Of a stretch of 64,000 nucleotides of DNA, positions 62,222 to 64,000 are shown piece by piece. The stretch comes from Hyposmocoma kahamanoa. Lineage: Eukaryota > Arthropoda > Insecta > Lepidoptera > Cosmopterigidae. A program made the translations under genes and the position numbers. Every line of letters begins with the position of its first letter. Position 1 is the first letter of the stretch. A model generated the notes under the pieces. It searched no databases. It worked only from the letters and a program-made list of their open reading frames with translations, and was not told where the DNA came from. The stretch is taken from NCBI RefSeq assembly GCF_003589595.1, contig NW_020654422.1, positions 19,008,243 through 19,072,242 of the forward strand. The letters run 5' to 3'.

Positions 62222-62533
62222 ACATATCGTCGGGGATAGTGCAGTTACGCGTAACTAGCATTTGACCATGAGTCTCCATTACGGTAATTTAGTGGCCAAA
62301 TGAAATACGCGTAAATGTCGTGGCAACCAAATTAGCGTGATTTACGGAAATCTATTGTTCTCAGTCCGTAGACAACATAAATTAATGCTTATTGTGCTAT
62401 TAAAATTTAAAGTAGTAGCCATTGAAATAACAAAGTAATAACGTTAAACCCCACTCCTGTGAAATTTGGTTACGTGCTTTTTACCAATACTACATACGCG
62501 GATTTGCACTATCTCCGACGGTATACTACTTAT
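62222..62533 (-). mobile_element. ~310-bp TIR element (family copy 2, opposite orientation to 20924)
   Basis: The ends are ACATATCGTCGGGGATAGTG and TGCACTATCTCCGACGGTAT. The whole copy aligns to 20924-21213 in reverse complement, with one extra AGTAGTAGCCATTG-region segment here. No coding frame; a MITE. Confidence 0.8.
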
Positions 62534-62539
62534 ATTGTG

Positions 62540-63326
62540 TGATTCTTAGCTGGTAGTGCCCATTTCAGTTAAACAGTTATTAACCTTCCTACTTCTACGT
62601 AGGTCTTATTTCGCAATGAAGGCGACTCAAATCAAATTAGGAAGTTGCAGCTCATTTTCGTAACTTATACACGAATTTCATTTTGGTTTCACTTATTTTT
62701 TTATGACTGATAACACTACTACAGGTGCATAAAACGATAACCATCGGTTTATATACTTACGACTAAGAAAACAAAGTTCCAAACTCGTGACATCTTCTTA
62801 TAGTAGTCGTAACAAATGTTGTAATGCTCACATGAATGCGTAGCGTTTGTGTTTAATTACAGATTTGTCCGTATTATCAGAAAGCTTGTACATTTATGAT
62901 CAGTTACGTGTTTTCACCTAGTTGACGTGGTTTTTGCTCATATCTTCCGAGATAAATGCAGTAATTGAAGAATACTATTGTTCACATTCATAAATCGAGA
63001 GATGGTAATTATTGCAATGAAGTTTATTTTATCGATAACATCATAATTTTATCGATAGTTATAAATAATAGTGATAAAGTAAAACTTTAAAAATTAGCGC
63101 AATAGGAAGCTCTATATTCTCATTTCAGATTATGTAAATTTTAATTAAATATTATGGTAAGGTGTAGAACTGTATTTTTGCGAGCATATTTCGACCTTGT
63201 TGATTACTATTTCTCGATACTTTCATAAAACATGAAATGTTTTACGACTATTCGTCTACGTTACGTTATTAACGCTTGTCGTTCAAGTACAATTGCCAAA
63301 GGCTATATTTGTCCTCTTTGAGTATT
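62540..63326. other. Non-genic stretch upstream of the 63327 gene
   Basis: AT-rich with no coding sign. The promoter of the secreted repeat protein should lie near its 3' end, but no TATA box stands out clearly. Confidence 0.35.
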
Positions 63327-64000
63327 ATGAACAATGTAATGTTTCTAGTCTTACAAGTACGTAAAATTTAAGAAATTCCTCTATTTTGTAATATATAATT
63401 ATATCGCATTAGTTTAATTAATTTAGGTATCATTATGCTTATTGAGATATTTAAGTCCTATGTACGATGATAAGATTATAGACAATTTTATTATTTGCTT
63501 TGTAAAATCCTCTGTCATATAAGAGAGAGCAATTACAGAGTTATATGCACTGTAATTAGAAATGATCCTGAAAACAGACATTACATTCTTACTTGTATGT
63601 TTTTAAACTACATTTGTTATACATCTAAAACATGTAGTGTAAAATAGCAAGTTACTAATTTATAATTTTGCAGGTGCTATGTGCAATATGGCGAATATAC
63701 GCCCAAACGGAGGCGACGACAGAAGCTATATCGGAAACAACTGCGGGCATCGTTGACTATACAACTGAAAGAGATACCACTACTGAAAATATTGAAACTA
63801 TTTCTACAACTGATAATTCTGATAGTATTACAGAAGAAGGTAAATCTACAACGGATAGTGGTACCACTTCTGAAACTACTACAACTGATAACTCTGATGC
63901 TACCACAGACGAAACTAAATCTACAACTGAAAGTAGTTCCACATCTGAAACTACTACAACTGATAGTTCTGATACTACCACAGAAGATGCTAAATCTACA
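63327..64000 (+). CDS. Secreted Thr/Ser-rich tandem-repeat (mucin-like) protein, 5' part
   Basis: Exon 1 (63327-63356, 10 codons: MNNVMFLVLQ, donor GTACGT) joins at phase 0 to an exon at 63674 that runs off the window. The junction creates a signal peptide (VMFLVLQVLCAIWRIYAQ). The mature part is Thr/Ser/Glu/Asp-rich and enters perfect 75-bp (25-aa) tandem units at 63842 and 63917, each KSTT-x-S-xx-TSETTTTD-x-SD; a third unit starts at 63992. This is a mucin-type O-glycosylation substrate. Given its neighbours, chitin-binding domains may lie further downstream, beyond the window. Exon 1 is inferred from phase and from the signal peptide it completes. Confidence 0.72.

Overview
This is a eukaryotic, AT-rich, intron-rich window that looks like a moth or butterfly (Lepidoptera). 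It has RTE-, R1- and CR1/Jockey-like non-LTR elements, abundant short foldback and TIR elements, TTAGG-containing arrays, and insect-type MADF-BESS and peritrophin (CBM14) genes. All gene structures below come from translating the sequence and matching splice sites and phase by eye. No search or transcript evidence was available.

Layout. (1) 1-8.6 kb holds compact conserved genes: TMEM41B (+, 5 exons), a C6orf89/BRAP homologue (-, 5 exons) that converges tail-to-tail on it, and a two-exon MADF-BESS factor (-). The first exons of an unidentified minus-strand gene may lie at 1-266. (2) 8.6-13.9 kb is a repeat graveyard: an R1-clade fragment inside TTAGG-rich arrays, an ORF1-like retroelement relic, a 272-bp palindrome and tRNA-like repeats. 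(3) 13.9-25.2 kb is one large MFS (monocarboxylate-transporter-like) gene (+, 5 exons). Its introns hold a nearly full-length, inactivated RTE element with a 10-bp target-site duplication, other LINE relics and several MITEs. (4) 26.4-34.9 kb holds a 2,218-aa secreted mucin-like chitin-binding protein (+) next to an opposite-strand CBM14 protein (-). (5) 36.5-56.1 kb is PTCD3/mS39 (-). Thirteen exons are visible, and one more is inferred and probably hidden in the 400-bp N gap. Its introns are full of transposons, including a dead Tc1/mariner-type transposase. (6) 56.1-64 kb holds a possible THAP fragment, another CBM14 gene (-) and the start of a Thr/Ser-rich tandem-repeat secreted protein (+) that runs off the end.

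Functional themes. TMEM41B (ER lipid scramblase), the BRAP homologue, PTCD3 (mitochondrial ribosome) and the MFS carrier are housekeeping-type genes with no obvious joint pathway. The secreted chitin-binding/mucin genes form a real local family. Three of them place the first intron at phase 0 inside the signal peptide, after only 10-13 codons, which suggests common descent and a role in peritrophic matrix or cuticle. No clear new multi-gene system was found. The most unusual items are the giant mucin and its cluster, a TIR element carrying a MADF N-terminal mini-ORF, a tRNA-like repeat family with redundant ends, the R1 fragment in TTAGG-like arrays, and the hidden PTCD3 exon.
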